A stretch of 64,000 bases of DNA from Corallibacter vietnamensis (GTDB taxonomy: Bacteria; Bacteroidota; Bacteroidia; Flavobacteriales; Flavobacteriaceae). A program made the position numbers and the translations under genes. The stretch covers positions 434,001-498,000 of the forward strand of contig NZ_BAABBI010000001.1 of the NCBI RefSeq assembly GCF_039537875.1. Direction: 5' to 3'. The notes beneath the pieces were generated by a model. It worked only from the letters and a program-made list of their open reading frames with translations, searched no databases and was not told the origin of the DNA. This document shows positions 36,830 to 45,984 of the stretch, in pieces (position 1 is the stretch's first letter; each line of letters begins with the position of its first letter).

Positions 36830-37882
36830 ATGAAAACTTTAAAACCTTGGATTGCAACTTTTTTCTTACTCCTGTGTATTAATATTCATTCTCAAGAGAA
36901 AAAGAAATTTAAAATACATACCGTTGCATTTTATAATTTAGAAAACTTATTTGACACAATTAACGATCCTAATAAGTTTGATGAAGCTAGCCCAATAATG
37001 GAAATGAAAACCGAAATTGGTGATATTTACAAAAAGAAGGTTAGCAATATGGCTCGTGTTATTTCTGACATTGGTTCTGAAATGGCACATAATTCTCCAG
37101 CTGTTATAGGTGTCTCTGAAGTAGAGAACAGAAGCGTGCTTGAAGACCTTGTAAACGATCCTTTACTTATAAACAAAGATTACGGCATTGTACATTATGA
37201 CTCTCCTGATGCTCGTGGTATTGATGTTGCTTTTCTATATCAAAAAAAGTTATTTACGCCATTACACACTAGTTCTCATGAGCTTAAAATTTATGACGAT
37301 AATACTCGTGAACGCGTTTACACAAGAGATCAATTATTAGTAAGTGGAAAACTTGATGGTGAGATGATTCATGTAATTGTAAACCATTGGCCTTCGCGTC
37401 GTGGTGGAGAAGCAAGAAGTAGACCTAAACGTGTTGCTGCTGCAAAACTAAACAAAAGCATTATAGACTCTTTACAAGCTATAGATCCTTACGCTAAAAT
37501 TTTTACAATGGGAGATTTAAATGACGACCCAACAAATGCTAGTGTGAAAAAGGTTTTAAAAGCTAAAAAAGATAGAGAAGATGTAGGTTTGAAAGGCATT
37601 TACAACCCTATGGAAAAATTCTTTAGAAAAGGACTTGGCTCTAACGCTTATAGAGATGCTTGGAGTTTATTTGATCAAATTATGATGACAAAGCCTTTAA
37701 TTGAAAAAGACTATTCTTCATTTAGATTTTACCAAGCTGGTATATACAACAAAAATTATTTAGTAAACAAAGAAGGACGTTATAAAGGATATCCTTTACG
37801 TAGTTTTGCAGACGGCGGTTTCACTGATGGCTTTAGTGATCACTTCCCTGTTTATGTTTACATTATAAAACAAATAGACTAA
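36830..37882 (+). CDS. Secreted endonuclease/exonuclease/phosphatase (EEP) family protein
   Basis: A 350-residue paralogue of the EEP protein at 31504, this one with a signal peptide (cleavage near INIHSQ, residue 22) and so expected in the periplasm or outside. All catalytic blocks are intact: FYNLENLF, IGVSEVENR, DARGIDVAFLY, VNHWPSRRGGEA, MGDLNDDP and FSDHFPV. Possible substrates are DNA, RNA or other phosphodiesters. It is divergent from the TonB receptor/DUF5689 operon. A rho-independent terminator follows. Confidence 0.9.
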   Translation: MKTLKPWIATFFLLLCINIHSQEKKKFKIHTVAFYNLENLFDTINDPNKFDEASPIMEMKTEIGDIYKKKVSNMARVISDIGSEMAHNSPAVIGVSEVENRSVLEDLVNDPLLINKDYGIVHYDSPDARGIDVAFLYQKKLFTPLHTSSHELKIYDDNTRERVYTRDQLLVSGKLDGEMIHVIVNHWPSRRGGEARSRPKRVAAAKLNKSIIDSLQAIDPYAKIFTMGDLNDDPTNASVKKVLKAKKDREDVGLKGIYNPMEKFFRKGLGSNAYRDAWSLFDQIMMTKPLIEKDYSSFRFYQAGIYNKNYLVNKEGRYKGYPLRSFADGGFTDGFSDHFPVYVYIIKQID

Positions 37883-37902
37883 CAATCTATTAGAATACTC
37901 AT

Positions 37903-37940
37903 AAAAAAAGCGTCTAAAATGTATTTAGACGCTTTTTTTA
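37903..37940. terminator. Bidirectional terminator downstream of the secreted EEP gene
   Basis: AAGCGTCTAAA and TTTAGACGCTT pair around a 5-nt loop, flanked by A- and T-runs. It also lies just beyond the stop of the minus-strand gene at 37956. Confidence 0.9.
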
Positions 37941-37955
37941 TAGTTTATATTACTA

Positions 37956-38396
37956 CTAATTGAACCAAACATTCCATGGAATTTTTGCTAATACAAGAAT
38001 TAATGCAATGGTATAAAATATAGCAATCGTTTTAAGTTTATTTTTGGAAGTCAACTTCTTTTTGTGTTTTGAATAGCCTATTGTAATTAATGCTACCGCA
38101 ACAATCATAGTAAGAGGATGCTCAACAATATTAGAGCGTAACGTACTATTTTTCATAACGTCTCCCATTCCCATTTCGCTTATAAGCGAAAAATAATCCG
38201 CAGCAAAAAATAATATAATACCTAGCAACAAGTGAATATGGGTCACTATTAATGTAAATAGCGATATTCTGAAATCTTTTGCTTCATATTCCTTATTTCC
38301 AATTGTTTTTATTAACGCATTTAAAGTCGCTAAAACTAATATTAAAAGCACAAGATATGCCCAGTAAGAGTGAAGTATTTTTACAGTATTATACAT
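37956..38396 (-). CDS. Small four-helix membrane protein, 146 aa
   Basis: Four predicted membrane segments (about 10-28, 45-66, 93-108, 122-140). Histidines sit in or near them: ILHSYWAY in the first, VTHIHLLLG in the second, VEHPLTM before the third. A cytochrome-like heme-binding role is therefore possible but unproven. Proteins of this kind are widespread in Flavobacteriaceae, usually as hypothetical or cytochrome B-like. It has a perfect -7 box and stands alone between two terminators. Confidence 0.7.
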   Translation of the reverse strand: MYNTVKILHSYWAYLVLLILVLATLNALIKTIGNKEYEAKDFRISLFTLIVTHIHLLLGIILFFAADYFSLISEMGMGDVMKNSTLRSNIVEHPLTMIVAVALITIGYSKHKKKLTSKNKLKTIAIFYTIALILVLAKIPWNVWFN

Positions 38397-38424
38397 AATT
38401 AAAGTTTAATTTTTGTTGATATAG

Positions 38425-38432
38425 CAAAGGTA
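38425..38432 (-). promoter_or_regulatory. -7 box of the 146-aa membrane protein
   Basis: TACCTTTG on the minus strand, a perfect TAnnTTTG, 28 nt before the start codon. Confidence 0.5.
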
Positions 38433-38446
38433 ATAATAATATGCAT

Positions 38447-38479
38447 AAAAAAACCTCTTCAAAAATGAAGAGGTTTTTT
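38447..38479 (-). terminator. Terminator of the second TonB receptor gene
   Basis: ACCTCTTC (38453-38460) pairs with GAAGAGGT (38467-38474) across a 6-nt A-rich loop. Flanking A/T runs make it work on the minus strand after the stop at 38501. Confidence 0.9.
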
Positions 38480-38500
38480 AATTTATCTAAAAAACTGATG

Positions 38501-41053
38501 TTAGAAATTGAAACGAATACTAGTATTCCAAGTTCTTCCGTAACCAAATCTACCAGTATTTTTCTTATTAACACCTTTATAATTTTCCTCTGGGTTAGCA
38601 GATGCTTGTAAAGTTCCATTTACAGATTCTAAATACACTTCGTCAAATACGTTGTTTACGTTTAATCTGAACTGAACTGAACTTGTACCTTTCTTACCTA
38701 CTTCCATTTTGTAAGAGAAACCAGCATCAACTGTATCATAAGAAGGCAAGCTAATTTTAGCTTGTTCAGGATCTCCTGTAGAATGCATATCGTTATACCA
38801 ATTCCAAGCACCATCTATACTAGTGTTTTTACAAAACTCAAAACTACCATTAATACCAGCAGTTACTTGAGCAGCACCTCCAACATTGAATCCATCGATA
38901 TTAATTTCAGTAGCTGTACCTATTTCATTACCATTGTTATCAAAAGTTCTTTTTGTAGCAGTACCCTCATGTTTCCAATCTCCTAGAGAAAGGAATCCAT
39001 TAAGTGATAAGTTTTCAAAAGGACGAGTCATAACTTCTAACTCAATACCGCTATGAACCTGTTTAACACCTTGTGTTTGATACCCTTCAAAAGCTGGTGT
39101 ATCTTGATCTTCCCCATTATTACTTAACAATGTTCTATTATCCCAAATTGTATGATATACATTTAAGTTTGCAGAAATTGCTCTTCCGCCATTAAATTGA
39201 TACCCTGCTTCTAAACCTGTTATTTCCTGATTATCAACTTCGGGATTTATTAAATCATTAGAGTTTCTAGTGTTTAAAAATAAATCATCGTGAAAAGGCT
39301 GACGAGAATAATACCCAGCATTTACAAACACTTTATGCATATCACTTAACTCATAAGCAGCACCAACTTTTAAGTTATATCCAATATTAGACACCTTTTC
39401 TGACTTTTCTGACTGACCAGGGTTTTGAGTAAAGAAAAACTCTTCTCTTTGGTGGTCTTGATTAGAAAGTGCACCTTGAAAGAATGCTGAAAATTTATCT
39501 TTAGAGTATTCTAATTGACCGAAAACCCCATAATAAGTAATAACCTCTTCATAATCTCTATCTAATCTCTGGTTATGTTCTGTATTAGGGTTAAATAACA
39601 TTCCCCAAGGGTCAATACCTCCATAAGTTTCAGTAATTGTATAAGATCCAGAATATGAACTACTTCTATCTAAAGATGTTTGTGAACCTACAAACTCATT
39701 TATTCCTCTAAAGTGAATACCATTATAAGATCTTATATCTGCCCCAATGTTAAATTCCAAATTATCATTCAATTTATTATTGTAATTAGTTACTAAACCA
39801 TACCAGTTATGGTTATTGTATGATCCCCTAACATAACCAGAACCATCACTTATTTTAGATGAAGCAAATGCTCCTCTACCCATAGACCCATAAAGAACCG
39901 TAGACAATTCAGACTTTTCATTAATTGTCCAATCCCAGCTTAAGTTAGCTACTGGCTTATGATAAATATTTCTCCCTCCTGGGTAAATACCTGGCGCAAC
40001 ATTATTAGGGCTATTAACACCTTCTGAATACCAGCTGTTATTTCTTCTTCCTCTTTCACTATCTAAAAAAGAACCAATAGAACCACTTCCTGCAGCAACA
40101 TGCCATTGTGGCGCTCCTGTTAATAAAAAGTTTAACGAATGTTTTTCATTTGGTTGATAACCTACTGAAAAGAAATACGTTTGTCCCTGTCCCTTTGTAT
40201 AGTCAACATAACCATCACCTTGCCAGTGTCCTAATAATCCTGAAAAAGACCATCCTTTTTCTCCAACACCAGTTGAGAAATAAGCTGTAGATTTGATATA
40301 GTTATCATTACCTACCATTTGTTGAACAAATCCACCTGGCTTGTTATCAATTGTTTTTGTAACAATGTTTACAGTACCACCTACTGATGATATTGCAAGT
40401 TTAGAAGCTCCTAAACCACGTTGTACTTGAATAGCATTAGCTACATCCATAACACCAGACCAGTTAGACCAATACATCTTACCGTCTTCCATACCGTTTA
40501 TAGGCTGACCGTTCAATAAAAACGCTGTGTTAGTCTGGTCAAAACCACGTAAAAACATTTGACCGTCTCCAAAACCACCAGCTTTGATGTTTTGTACAGA
40601 AGGTGTAGATTTCAACACTTCTGGTAAATCCCAGTTTCCTGCTTTTTCTTGAATCTCGGCAGCTCTAATAGTAGAAACTGCAACAGGTGTTTTTCTGTCT
40701 TCAGCTAAATCAATAACTCCAGAACCAATAATAACAACTTCTTCTAATGTGTTGTCAGGAGATAATGTTACTTTACCTAGGTTTGTGTTTCCATTGAAAG
40801 ACATTGTTACTTTACCATACCCAACAAAAGAAATTACTACTTCACCAGAAGTAGATTGTGTTGTTATTGTAAAATTCCCATCAAAATCAGAAGAGACACC
40901 ATTTGTAGTGCCTTTCTCAACGATGTTAGCACCAGGAAGTGGCGCGTTCATTTCGGCATCCATAATTGTACCTGAAACAGTACTTTGAGCCATTGAAAAT
41001 GCAGTAAACATAAAAGCTACCGCTAAAAATAATAATCTTGTAATTTTTTTCAT
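38501..41053 (-). CDS. TonB-dependent receptor
   Basis: An 850-residue outer-membrane importer. The signal peptide ends near AFSMAQ (residue 22). A CarboxypepD_reg-like domain (about 23-110) is followed by the plug (VEEVVIIGSG through about 235, with MFLRGFDQTNTAFLLNGQPI and VGGTVNIVTKTI) and a barrel ending WNTSIRFNF. Its domain order matches the other receptor but the sequences differ clearly. No SusD or lipoprotein partner is adjacent, so it is more like a siderophore, cobalamin or peptide importer than a glycan SusC; substrate unknown. Confidence 0.92.
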   Translation of the reverse strand: MKKITRLLFLAVAFMFTAFSMAQSTVSGTIMDAEMNAPLPGANIVEKGTTNGVSSDFDGNFTITTQSTSGEVVISFVGYGKVTMSFNGNTNLGKVTLSPDNTLEEVVIIGSGVIDLAEDRKTPVAVSTIRAAEIQEKAGNWDLPEVLKSTPSVQNIKAGGFGDGQMFLRGFDQTNTAFLLNGQPINGMEDGKMYWSNWSGVMDVANAIQVQRGLGASKLAISSVGGTVNIVTKTIDNKPGGFVQQMVGNDNYIKSTAYFSTGVGEKGWSFSGLLGHWQGDGYVDYTKGQGQTYFFSVGYQPNEKHSLNFLLTGAPQWHVAAGSGSIGSFLDSERGRRNNSWYSEGVNSPNNVAPGIYPGGRNIYHKPVANLSWDWTINEKSELSTVLYGSMGRGAFASSKISDGSGYVRGSYNNHNWYGLVTNYNNKLNDNLEFNIGADIRSYNGIHFRGINEFVGSQTSLDRSSSYSGSYTITETYGGIDPWGMLFNPNTEHNQRLDRDYEEVITYYGVFGQLEYSKDKFSAFFQGALSNQDHQREEFFFTQNPGQSEKSEKVSNIGYNLKVGAAYELSDMHKVFVNAGYYSRQPFHDDLFLNTRNSNDLINPEVDNQEITGLEAGYQFNGGRAISANLNVYHTIWDNRTLLSNNGEDQDTPAFEGYQTQGVKQVHSGIELEVMTRPFENLSLNGFLSLGDWKHEGTATKRTFDNNGNEIGTATEINIDGFNVGGAAQVTAGINGSFEFCKNTSIDGAWNWYNDMHSTGDPEQAKISLPSYDTVDAGFSYKMEVGKKGTSSVQFRLNVNNVFDEVYLESVNGTLQASANPEENYKGVNKKNTGRFGYGRTWNTSIRFNF

Positions 41054-41084
41054 TGTATTAATAAGATTGGTTTTAAATTTTTTG

Positions 41085-41092
41085 CAAAATTA
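41085..41092 (-). promoter_or_regulatory. -7 box of the second TonB receptor gene
   Basis: TAATTTTG on the minus strand, a perfect TAnnTTTG, 31 nt before the ATG. A short palindrome ATTACGTAAT (41113-41122) overlies the expected -33 region. Confidence 0.5.
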
Positions 41093-41215
41093 CACTTAAA
41101 CAATACATAATCATTACGTAATTGTTAAGAATTTTTAATTTTATTTAAAATACAACAAAAACACACACATCAATCTGCTATATGAAAAAGGTATTAACAA
41201 GTTTTTCAACAAAGA

Positions 41216-42859
41216 TTACGTTAATTCCTTATAATAACCTAAAAGGTTTAACGTAGAGTCATCATGATTCATAAAAGTGTCACCTTGTATATTTTTTAGG
41301 ATATTTCCTGCTAATTGCTTTCCAAGCTCAACACCAAATTGATCATAACTAAAAATATTCCAGATAACACCTTGCACAAATATTTTATGCTCATACATAG
41401 CGATAAGCTTTCCTAAACTTTCAGGGGTTAACTGACTAATAAAAAGGGTGTTAGTTGGTTTGTTTCCTTCAAAAACCTTGTATGGTAATACTTTAGAAAT
41501 TTCTTCTTCAGACAAGTTTTTGTCTTTTAATTCTGATAAAACCTCATCAGACGTTTTTCCATTCATTAGCGCTTCAGTTTGTGCTATAAAATTGGAAATT
41601 AATTTGTCTTGATGGTCTTTATCTCCATGTAGCGACTTGGCAAACCCGATAAAATCAGCAGGGATAAGTTTTGTTCCTTGGTGAATTAATTGAAAGAAAG
41701 CATGTTGTGAATTAGTCCCTGGTTCTCCCCAAATTATGGTTCCTGTTTGGTAGTTTACAGGGTTTCCGTTTCTATCTACACCTTTTCCATTACTCTCCAT
41801 AATACCTTGTTGCAGGTAGGTTGCAAACTGATTTAAATATTGTGAGTAAGGAATTATTGCTTCTGTTTCTGCATTAAAAAAGTTATTATACCAAACACTT
41901 ATTAATGCTAAAACTACCGGAATATTTTTATCAAACGGCGCTTCTTTAAAATGTATATCCATAGCATTAGCGCCTTGTAAAAGCTTATCAAAATTATCAA
42001 AACCAAGTGATAAACTTATTGTCAATCCTACTGCGCTCCAAAGAGAAAAACGTCCTCCAACCCAATCCCACATTGGAAAAATATTGTTGGCATCAATTCC
42101 AAAACCTTGAACCTTTTCTATATTAGTAGAAACTGCTACAAAATGTTGTGCTACTGCTTCTTCGTCTAAAGATTTTAAAAACCAGTTTTTTATTGTAGTT
42201 GCGTTTGATAATGTCTCTTGCGTAGTAAACGTTTTTGATACAATAACAAAAAGTGTGGTTTCTGGATTTATTTTTTTTAGAACCTCATTTACATGATCAC
42301 CATCAACATTACTAACAAAATGGGTGTTTAAGTGGTTTTTATAATACTGAAGTGAATCTACCACCATAGCTGGTCCTAAATCTGAACCTCCAATTCCAAT
42401 ATTAACGATATCTGTAAACGCCTTTCCAGTACTACCTTTTTTGTCCCCTTTTATGACTGCATCAGAAAAGGTTTTTATTTTGTTTTTAACAGCATAAACC
42501 TCTGGAATAACATTTTTACCATTTACTAAAACGGTTTCTGTTTCTTTGGCTCTTAAAGCTGTGTGAAGCACGGCACGTTTTTCTGTTTCGTTTATTTCTG
42601 CTCCAGAAAAATAGGCATCAATAGCTTCTTTAAGTTCTACCTGCCTTGCTAAATCTTGCAATAAACCCATTGTTTTATCTGTGATTCTATTTTTAGAAAA
42701 ATCCAGATAAAAATCCTCCCAAGTAATTGTCATTTTATTTACTCGTTCTTTGTCTTGAGCAAATAGTGTTTTTATATGTGTATCTTTTACTGTTGAGAAA
42801 TGATCTTGGAGGTTTTTCCAAGCTGTGGTTGTTGTTGGGTTTATTTTAGGTAATGCCAT
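41216..42859 (-). CDS. pgi: Glucose-6-phosphate isomerase
   Basis: Interconverts glucose 6-phosphate and fructose 6-phosphate. It has 547 residues, typical of the long PGI form. Recognisable blocks include VNIGIGGSDLGPAMV, the FVSNVDGDH stretch, FVIVSKTFTTQETL (phosphate loop), MWDWVGGRFSLWSAVG (signature) and GTNSQHAFFQLIHQG with the catalytic histidine. Last gene of a run DUF3108, TDO-family, M23, pgi; 7 nt from the M23 gene. Confidence 0.96.
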   Translation of the reverse strand: MALPKINPTTTTAWKNLQDHFSTVKDTHIKTLFAQDKERVNKMTITWEDFYLDFSKNRITDKTMGLLQDLARQVELKEAIDAYFSGAEINETEKRAVLHTALRAKETETVLVNGKNVIPEVYAVKNKIKTFSDAVIKGDKKGSTGKAFTDIVNIGIGGSDLGPAMVVDSLQYYKNHLNTHFVSNVDGDHVNEVLKKINPETTLFVIVSKTFTTQETLSNATTIKNWFLKSLDEEAVAQHFVAVSTNIEKVQGFGIDANNIFPMWDWVGGRFSLWSAVGLTISLSLGFDNFDKLLQGANAMDIHFKEAPFDKNIPVVLALISVWYNNFFNAETEAIIPYSQYLNQFATYLQQGIMESNGKGVDRNGNPVNYQTGTIIWGEPGTNSQHAFFQLIHQGTKLIPADFIGFAKSLHGDKDHQDKLISNFIAQTEALMNGKTSDEVLSELKDKNLSEEEISKVLPYKVFEGNKPTNTLFISQLTPESLGKLIAMYEHKIFVQGVIWNIFSYDQFGVELGKQLAGNILKNIQGDTFMNHDDSTLNLLGYYKELT

Positions 42860-42866
42860 GAATGAA

Positions 42867-44177
42867 TTAATATGCCTGTGTAATCAAATTTTCTGAATTT
42901 GACTCAATAAGAGGGTCTACATCAGAATCTATTTTATCTAGTTGCACTTTTATAGGCTTAATATAATCTAAATATTTTGCTTTTAGACTGTCTGAAATAG
43001 GTTCAGCTTCTGGTAGTTTTTGTTTAAAAGGGTCTACTTGCTTTCCATTTTTCCAGAAACGGTAGCACACATGTGGTCCTGATGTATTTCCTGTCATTCC
43101 AACCCAGCCTATCACATCGCCTTGTTTTACATATTGACCAGCTTTCACATTTTGTTTTTTCATGTGTAAATACTGTGTAGAATAGGTTGAGTTGTGTTTT
43201 ATTTTAACATAATTACCATTTCCTCTTGTGTAAGCAGACTTGGTAACGGTTCCATTTGCGGTTGCTCTAATTGGTGTTCCAATATCTGCAGCAAAGTCAG
43301 TACCTTTATGTGGCCTAATACGGTTTCCATATAATGCTATACGACGACGTAAGTTATATCTTGAAGAAATACGTTTATACTCAACAGGAGCTTTTAAAAA
43401 TGCTCGTCGTAAATTTTTGGCTTCTTCATTAAAATAGTCAATCAATCCTTTTTCTTTGTCTGTTTCAAACTCAAACGCATAAAAAGGTTCATTTCTATGT
43501 TCAAAATATGCTGCTTTTATATCTGCTATTCCAGCATAAATACTATCATCAATATACTTATCTGTATATATTACTTTGAATTTATCTCCTTTTTGTAGTC
43601 TTGAAAAATCTATAGTCCAAGCATAGATATCTGACATCTTATATGCTAAAATAAAGCTAATACCTTTGTCATCTAAAGCTTCTGATATATTGCTTGTAAT
43701 GACTCCTGACACTTCTTTTTCTACATACTTAATTGGTTTTCTACTTTTGTATGCGTGTATAGAATCTTGAAAATTTACAACAACATACTCTTCTTTATTA
43801 GGCTGATAAATAAAGCACTTAGGTTCCTGAAGTGTATCTTTAGAGCATAGCAAGGTGTACGGTTTTCCTATTTGAAGCTTACGAATATCAAAACTATCTC
43901 TAGCTTTTTCAGCGATTTGAAATATTTTAGGATAACCTAACCTGTTACGCTCCATAATAACTCCAAAGCTATCTCCAGATCTTATGGTATCTCGTTTTAC
44001 TATATAATCATTAAGATTAAAACCAAATTCATAAATATCTTTAGGTTCTAAAACAGCAACTTCTTTAACCTCTTCTCGTTGTTGTTTTTCCTCTTCTTTA
44101 CAGCCAACAAAAAGTAATGCTGTTGCAAAAACTATTAGGCATCTTCTCCCCAATGTTGTAATTCTTTTTCGCTCCAT
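42867..44177 (-). CDS. M23 family (LytM-like) peptidase, lipoprotein
   Basis: A 436-residue exported endopeptidase-like protein, predicted to act on peptidoglycan cross-links. I use the ATG at 44177, which opens a lipoprotein signal (ALLFVGC, C26) and overlaps the upstream gene by 43 nt. A longer frame from 44231 lacks a signal peptide at its start. The N-terminal half contains a LysM/OapA-like region (DTIRSGDSFGVIMERNRL). The C-terminal LytM domain has H290 and D294 (HKGTDFAAD) and H338 (QYLHMKK). The usual HxH is H369-V-C371 (GPHVCYRFW), so one zinc ligand is cysteine. Confidence 0.87.
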   Translation of the reverse strand: MERKRITTLGRRCLIVFATALLFVGCKEEEKQQREEVKEVAVLEPKDIYEFGFNLNDYIVKRDTIRSGDSFGVIMERNRLGYPKIFQIAEKARDSFDIRKLQIGKPYTLLCSKDTLQEPKCFIYQPNKEEYVVVNFQDSIHAYKSRKPIKYVEKEVSGVITSNISEALDDKGISFILAYKMSDIYAWTIDFSRLQKGDKFKVIYTDKYIDDSIYAGIADIKAAYFEHRNEPFYAFEFETDKEKGLIDYFNEEAKNLRRAFLKAPVEYKRISSRYNLRRRIALYGNRIRPHKGTDFAADIGTPIRATANGTVTKSAYTRGNGNYVKIKHNSTYSTQYLHMKKQNVKAGQYVKQGDVIGWVGMTGNTSGPHVCYRFWKNGKQVDPFKQKLPEAEPISDSLKAKYLDYIKPIKVQLDKIDSDVDPLIESNSENLITQAY

Positions 44178-45058
44178 AAGTCTGGAAAAAATATTCGTCT
44201 TTGATATTTTGGATGCATGTATTTTACCCATTCACTTCCTCCTGTTGCTTCTGCTGTTTTACCTCCTATATTTAAATAGTGGTTTGCGGTATTGTAATGT
44301 GCCATAACCCATTTTATATTAACCGTGTGGTCATAATGTCGCATGGCATTTATTAAATCTTTGTCCTCTTTAACACTTTCTGGAAGTTGTTTAAACTTAG
44401 TCCAGAGGTTATTTGTGTTGTAGAATTTCGCAAATCTAATAAATTCCTCTTTGTATCGTTCTTCAAAAACTGTTAATAAATAACTTTTTTTGCCTGTTTT
44501 GTAGTCTTTTCCTGCTGCTTGCCAGTATAAATGCTCAAAAGCATGCTCAAAAGAGGTGTTTCTATCTATTGTTTTTCTAAATCTATTATCTATAAGGTTT
44601 ATAAGCTCTGTAGAAGCAAACTCAATTTTTCTGTATTGCGCACTTTGAAATCCGCTAGCAGGTGTTAAAGTGGTTCTAAACTTATTATATTGCTCTACTT
44701 CCATGCCTTCTCTCATAATATTGAAAGATGATGTTAGCATATCAAAATAACGGCTTATACGCATTAATTTATTTGAAAAGAAAGCAGCCTCAATGACATC
44801 ACTTTTTGCTACTTGCTCTATTTCCCACAGTATCATTTTAAACAACAATTCGTTGATTTGATGATACATGATAAACACCATTTCGTCTGGCAAAACAGTA
44901 CGTTGAGTTTGTAAATCAAGTAAGGCATCTGTTTGGATATAATCCCAATAGTTTATGGGTTTACTATGTAAGAGACCTTCTAAATGTGTATCAAGGTCTT
45001 GACCAATGCTATCAAATTTTTCTTTAAGTTGACTTGTTAAGTTCTTTTCTTTGTCCAT
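44135..45058 (-). CDS. Tryptophan 2,3-dioxygenase family protein
   Basis: A heme enzyme family that opens the indole ring of tryptophan to N-formylkynurenine. It has 307 residues. Family blocks present: DEMVFIMYHQINELLFKM with H66 (substrate-side histidine), FRTTLTPASGFQSAQYRKIE with the conserved arginine, and WVMAHYNTANHY with the probable heme-ligand histidine H254 before ATGGSEW. The TGGSEW segment differs from the usual TGGSSG of characterised enzymes, so activity on tryptophan is likely but not certain. Its start codon overlaps the DUF3108 stop by 1 nt. No other kynurenine-pathway gene is in view. Confidence 0.83.
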   Translation of the reverse strand: MDKEKNLTSQLKEKFDSIGQDLDTHLEGLLHSKPINYWDYIQTDALLDLQTQRTVLPDEMVFIMYHQINELLFKMILWEIEQVAKSDVIEAAFFSNKLMRISRYFDMLTSSFNIMREGMEVEQYNKFRTTLTPASGFQSAQYRKIEFASTELINLIDNRFRKTIDRNTSFEHAFEHLYWQAAGKDYKTGKKSYLLTVFEERYKEEFIRFAKFYNTNNLWTKFKQLPESVKEDKDLINAMRHYDHTVNIKWVMAHYNTANHYLNIGGKTAEATGGSEWVKYMHPKYQRRIFFPDLWSEKELQHWGEDA

Positions 45059-45840
45059 TAATTTTGTGCAATAATTTTGAAGGGATGCTTTAACCCTTTG
45101 AACGCATCTAAATCTGCTCTTAAGGAGCCTACTGCTAAATCTGCTTTGATACGTAAGGGAATTCGGTTTTTATCATTTGAAACCCATAATGTTAGACTTT
45201 CTTCTTCTTTAAACACTCGTCCCGCCATAACATATGGTCTAAATTTAAGAGCGTTAATTTTTCCAAATTCGGTGTCTATAATTTCGGTTCCTAAAAATTT
45301 TATTTTGAATCCATAATTTTCTTCATCAAAAAACATATCTACTGATACTTCATCACCTAGTTTTAGGTTTGTGATATCTAAATTGTTTCTTAAATAATAA
45401 AACGTAGATACCATGTCTTGAATGTTAGGCTTTGTATCTATTACAGATTTTTTGTTGTGTTTTTTATTATTTACGTGAGCTTTTTGTTTTTTTTGATCAA
45501 AATGAATTTCGATATCTTTTGTATGACCGCCTTCATCTATTTTTCTAATAAATCTATACGGAGAAATGGTTGATTTACTAAAATAGCTTTCATAACGATC
45601 ATCTACTTTAAAAAACCATTTAATTGCGCCTGTTGTCCAGCCTTTACCTACCACATGATAAACAGATTCGTTTTTATACAAACCTTCATTGACAGTAAGT
45701 GTTGCTTCTCCTGCTTTTAAAAAACCACTGTAACTCATTTCAAATCTAAACCATTCTCCTACTCCAAAAGCACTTTCACTTTGTGAAAAACTGGTTTTAA
45801 TTCCTAGAATTACGACGCAAATAAATAATAGATTTTTCAT
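45058..45840 (-). CDS. DUF3108 domain protein
   Basis: A 260-residue exported protein (signal peptide ending TSFSQ, residue 20). The DUF3108 domain fills the mature part: FGVGEWFRFEMSYSGFLKAGEATLTV at the start, then a beta-rich domain with DMVSTFYYLRN, ending LWVSNDKNRIPLRIKADL. The family is periplasmic and its function is not established. First gene of a run leading to the TDO-family, M23 and pgi genes. The candidate -7 box TACATTTA is at 45854-45861 on the minus strand. Confidence 0.85.
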   Translation of the reverse strand: MKNLLFICVVILGIKTSFSQSESAFGVGEWFRFEMSYSGFLKAGEATLTVNEGLYKNESVYHVVGKGWTTGAIKWFFKVDDRYESYFSKSTISPYRFIRKIDEGGHTKDIEIHFDQKKQKAHVNNKKHNKKSVIDTKPNIQDMVSTFYYLRNNLDITNLKLGDEVSVDMFFDEENYGFKIKFLGTEIIDTEFGKINALKFRPYVMAGRVFKEEESLTLWVSNDKNRIPLRIKADLAVGSLRADLDAFKGLKHPFKIIAQN

Positions 45841-45925
45841 AATTAAGTTATTGTAAATGTAACGTTTATAATTACTATGTTATTAATTAAAATATAAGAT
45901 TACAATTACTATTCCAAAAATATAA

Positions 45926-45963
45926 AACAAAAACGCTTCCTTATACTTTGGAAGCGTTTTTTT
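45926..45963 (-). terminator. Terminator of the hmgA-hppD operon
   Basis: AAAACGCTTCC pairs with GGAAGCGTTTT across a 9-nt loop, just after the hppD stop on the minus strand and followed there by a T-rich stretch. Confidence 0.85.
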
Positions 45964-45984
45964 AATATTAATTTATACTTATTT

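Noticed and set aside
38389..38619. Open frame overlapping the end of the second TonB receptor gene
   Set aside because: It is out of frame with the receptor, covers its terminator and shows no recognisable protein features.
41113..41122. ATTACGTAAT palindrome upstream of the second TonB receptor gene as an operator
   Set aside because: Only 10 nt in AT-rich DNA; expected fairly often by chance, so not reported as a separate finding.
44178..44231. Longer start for the M23 peptidase
   Set aside because: The ATG at 44177 gives a proper lipoprotein signal; the longer form has none at its start and overlaps the upstream gene even more.
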